Below, one piece after another: positions 4,564-6,614 of a stretch of 6,614 bases of DNA. The number at the start of each line of letters is the position of its first letter. The first letter of the stretch is position 1. Made by a program: the position numbers and the translations under genes. The stretch is taken from the NCBI GenBank assembly GCA_900545165.1, contig UQYA01000092.1, positions 1 through 6,614 on the forward strand, read 5' to 3'. The notes beneath the pieces are model-generated. The model was not told the DNA's origin. It saw only the letters and a program-made list of their open reading frames with translations, and ran no database searches. This DNA comes from an uncultured Collinsella sp. (GTDB lineage: Bacteria > Actinomycetota > Coriobacteriia > Coriobacteriales > Coriobacteriaceae).

Positions 4564-6507
4564 ATGAACGCCCCCGTTGCCAAGACCTGTCGGCAGCGCC
4601 GCCTATTCGCGCGATTCGCTTCCGTCTGCGCACTCGTCGCGCTTGCGTTGTTGCTGCTGCCTGCCGCCGCACACGCCGACGGCTACTCCATGAGCCAAAC
4701 CTACATCGGCGCCACGGTTGAGGCCGATGGGTCGTTGACCGTTGTCGAGGGGCGCCAGTTTGATTTCGACGACGACATCAACGGCGTATATTGGGATATC
4801 AATACGGGCACCAACCAGCAGGGAGGCGCGGCGAGCGTCAATGTGCTGAGCGTCGAGGAAGACGACACCGCGTTTAACAGGGTCGATAGCGCGAACAAGG
4901 GCGACTCTGGCGTCTATACGGTTGAGCAGTCCGACGGCGGCGTAAAGATCAAGGTTTTCAGCCCCCACGAGAGCGGCGACAGCGCGATCTATTACGTGAG
5001 CTACACCATGACCGGTGCGGTCATGAACTGGGCCGATACCGCCGAGCTCTACTGGAAGTTCGTGGGTGACGGCTGGTCCGCGGATTCCGATGACGTCGAG
5101 ATGGAAGTGTACTTCGCAAATGCTGCTGCCGGGACGGCGGCCGTCAAGGGCGATAACTTCCGCGCATGGGGCCACGGTCCGCTGACGGGCGACGTATCGC
5201 TCGATGCGGACGAACCCATGGTCACCTATACCATTCCCTGCGTGCATCAGGGTGAATTCGCCGAGGCGCGCATCGCCTTCCCCAGCGACTGGGTGCCGCA
5301 GCTTGCCGCCTCGGGCGAAGAGCGCATGTCAACGATCCTGAGCGAAGAGAAGGAATGGGCCGACGAAGCTAACGCCCGCCGCGCTCACGCTCGCATGATT
5401 GCCAATGCACTTGCCGTGCTAAGTGTTGTTGCGGCGGTGGCCTTTACCGGCACAATCGTTATGCTCAAGCTGCGCAAGCGCAAGCCCAAGCCGCTTTTCC
5501 AGGACGAATATTTCCGCGATGTGCCTTCGGCCGACCATCCCGCCGTGCTTTCGGCCCTCATGAGCTGGAACGAGGTGCCCGACCAGGCATATATCGCCAC
5601 GCTCATGAAGCTCACTGACGACCGTGTGATCAAGCTGGAGCAGGCGACCGTGACCAAGGCCAAGAAGGGTCTGTTGGGGCGCGAAAAAGAAGAGCAGACG
5701 TATCGCGTGACGGTGAGTGATGCGGGCTGGAAGTCGGCCAAGGGCATTGACCGCATGGTGCTCAAGGTCTTCTTTGCCGGTGCTAAGCCCGACGAGAACG
5801 GTGACCGTTCGCGCACGTTTGACGAGCTGCAGCACTACGTCAAGCAGCACGCTACACCCGTGGGTGATAAGCTCGAGGACTATCAGAACACCGTTAAGGG
5901 CAAACTGGCCGATAGCGAGTACGTTGCCTCGGACGGCATTGTTGCAATGGTGTTTTGTCTGGTTCTTGGTATCCTGATTGCCTTTGTTCCCGTGGGATCC
6001 ATCTTCTTTACCGATGGCGCACAGGCGAACATTACCGCCGCGGTTATCTCGGTGCCGATTGTGCTGGTGGGTATCGGCGTGGGCCTAACGTTCCGCCGCT
6101 TTACGCCGGAGGGCGCCGAGGTGGCGGCTCGCTGCAAGGCACTTAAGCATTGGCTCGAGGACTTCACGCGTCTAAAGGAAGCCGTCCCCGGCGATCTGGT
6201 GCTGTGGAACAAGCTGCTGGTGATGGGCGTGGCGCTGGGTGTTTCCAAGGAAGTGCTGCGTCAGCTTGCCGAGGCCGTGCCGCCCGAGGTGCGCGAGGCC
6301 GACGGCTTCTATGACAATTATCCCTGCTACTGGTGGTACTACCATCATTACGGTATCGAGTCTCCGCTCGATTCGTTCGATGACGTGTATCACGAGAGCA
6401 TCCGCGAGCTGGCTTCGAGCTCCGATAGCTCGAGCGGCGGCGGTGGCGGCGGCTTCTCTGGCGGCGGAGGCGGCGGCGTCGGCGGAGGCGGCGGCGGAAC
6501 GTTCTAA
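4564..6507 (+). CDS. DUF2207 family membrane protein with polyglycine tail
   Basis: A 647-residue protein with the DUF2207 architecture. Residues 1-38 are a signal peptide (basic RQRRLFAR, hydrophobic 18-36, likely cleavage after AHA). Residues about 40-270 form the extracytoplasmic domain (ATVEADGSLTVVEGRQFDFDD, GVYWDI, FRAWGHGPLTG). Helices lie at about 278-302, 456-482 and 488-509. The positively charged KLRKRKPKP after the first helix places 303-455 in the cytoplasm. The C-terminal region is cytoplasmic and contains an aromatic patch (YPCYWWYYHHYG, 587-598), a Ser run and Gly-rich residues 625-645, typical of the family. The ATG at 4564 is chosen because AAAGGA lies seven bases upstream and the signal peptide starts properly; a start at 4504 adds 20 unlikely residues. 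It appears monocistronic, with its own terminator. The biochemical function of the family is not established; a surface or envelope role is inferred. Confidence 0.93.
   Translation: MNAPVAKTCRQRRLFARFASVCALVALALLLLPAAAHADGYSMSQTYIGATVEADGSLTVVEGRQFDFDDDINGVYWDINTGTNQQGGAASVNVLSVEEDDTAFNRVDSANKGDSGVYTVEQSDGGVKIKVFSPHESGDSAIYYVSYTMTGAVMNWADTAELYWKFVGDGWSADSDDVEMEVYFANAAAGTAAVKGDNFRAWGHGPLTGDVSLDADEPMVTYTIPCVHQGEFAEARIAFPSDWVPQLAASGEERMSTILSEEKEWADEANARRAHARMIANALAVLSVVAAVAFTGTIVMLKLRKRKPKPLFQDEYFRDVPSADHPAVLSALMSWNEVPDQAYIATLMKLTDDRVIKLEQATVTKAKKGLLGREKEEQTYRVTVSDAGWKSAKGIDRMVLKVFFAGAKPDENGDRSRTFDELQHYVKQHATPVGDKLEDYQNTVKGKLADSEYVASDGIVAMVFCLVLGILIAFVPVGSIFFTDGAQANITAAVISVPIVLVGIGVGLTFRRFTPEGAEVAARCKALKHWLEDFTRLKEAVPGDLVLWNKLLVMGVALGVSKEVLRQLAEAVPPEVREADGFYDNYPCYWWYYHHYGIESPLDSFDDVYHESIRELASSSDSSSGGGGGGFSGGGGGGVGGGGGGTF
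6436..6498 (+). repeat. GGC/GGA codon repeat encoding glycine tail
   Basis: Low-complexity GGN codons encode three glycine blocks separated by FS and V, at residues 625-645 of the DUF2207 protein. The tract is in frame and intact and reaches to within two residues of the stop. Such runs can change length by slippage and are prone to assembly error, so the exact copy number should be treated with care. Confidence 0.85.
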
Positions 6508-6521
6508 CGGTCGTAAGCTAT

Positions 6522-6570
6522 GGGATGGGCTTTTCTCGACAGCCGTCGGGGGAAGCCCATCCCCTTTTTT
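6522..6570 (+). terminator. Rho-independent terminator of DUF2207 gene
   Basis: GGGATGGGCTT (6522-6532) pairs perfectly with AAGCCCATCCC (6553-6563), followed after one C by six T (6565-6570). The 20-nt loop holds a smaller CGAC/GTCG stem (6537-6540/6545-6548). It starts 14 nt after the stop codon. A strong stem plus T-run makes this a textbook intrinsic terminator for plus-strand transcription. Confidence 0.93.
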
Positions 6571-6589
6571 ATGCGCTACCTACGAAGAC

Positions 6590-6614
6590 CTGTCTCTTAT
6601 ACACATCTGACGCT
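6590..6614 (-). other. Nextera/Tn5 library adapter (not genomic)
   Basis: These 25 bases are the reverse complement of 22-46: the mosaic end CTGTCTCTTATACACATCT followed by GACGCT, the start of the Read 1 (i5-side) adapter, not the Read 2 side, which would continue CCGAGC. Both ends therefore carry the same adapter type, inverted, so a search tool could mistake them for transposon terminal repeats. Genomic sequence ends at about 6589. Confidence 0.98.

Noticed and set aside
4603..5247. 214-codon minus-strand open frame
   Set aside because: Antisense to the DUF2207 outer domain; no recognisable features.
1..6614. Composite transposon bounded by 25-bp inverted terminal repeats
   Set aside because: The repeats are Tn5 mosaic-end library adapters, with no transposase gene between them and an index sequence attached.

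Overview
The window is a 6.6 kb fragment of GC-rich bacterial DNA. The gene content, dense packing, high-GC codon use and mixed Shine-Dalgarno/possible leaderless starts suggest an Actinomycetota gut bacterium, most likely Coriobacteriia (Collinsella-like). That assignment is inferred from gene style, not from a marker gene. Both extreme ends are not genomic: positions 1-46 and 6590-6614 are Illumina Nextera (Tn5) adapter sequence in opposite orientations, so the real insert is 47-6589.

Layout. On the minus strand, 1639 down to 47 is a compact three-gene cluster: a DUF4342-type protein with a UBA-like N-terminus and a membrane segment, then (18 nt later) an OmpR-family response regulator, then (17 nt overlap) the N-terminus of its histidine kinase, cut off by the adapter. 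A 334-nt divergent spacer (1640-1973) separates this from two plus-strand genes: a 79-residue two-helix membrane protein of unknown function (1974-2213) and a metallophosphoesterase (2298-3022). The phosphoesterase carries an apparent one-base loss near its C-terminus; as it stands, its frame runs on to 3281, antisense to the next gene. Convergent to it is a minus-strand glutamyl-Q tRNA(Asp) synthetase (4048 to 3038), whose start sits seven bases after a -10 element with no Shine-Dalgarno, suggesting a leaderless mRNA.

The 515-nt spacer 4049-4563 has no convincing protein gene. It holds a perfect 13-bp hairpin that terminates no annotated gene, a region with two mutually exclusive stems, and a 42-nt direct/inverted repeat block. 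After it lies a complete 647-residue DUF2207 membrane protein (4564-6507) with signal peptide, large outer domain, three membrane helices and a polyglycine tail, followed by a textbook rho-independent terminator (6522-6570).

The genes do not form one pathway. The clear functional unit is the DUF4342/two-component operon (envelope signalling, signal unknown). GluQRS acts in tRNA modification; the phosphoesterase, small membrane protein and DUF2207 protein have no assignable substrate. I see no CRISPR array, tRNA or rRNA gene, insertion sequence or phage module, and no clear novel multi-gene system. The points most worth checking are the frameshift, the structured spacer at 4185-4443 and the DUF4342-kinase linkage.
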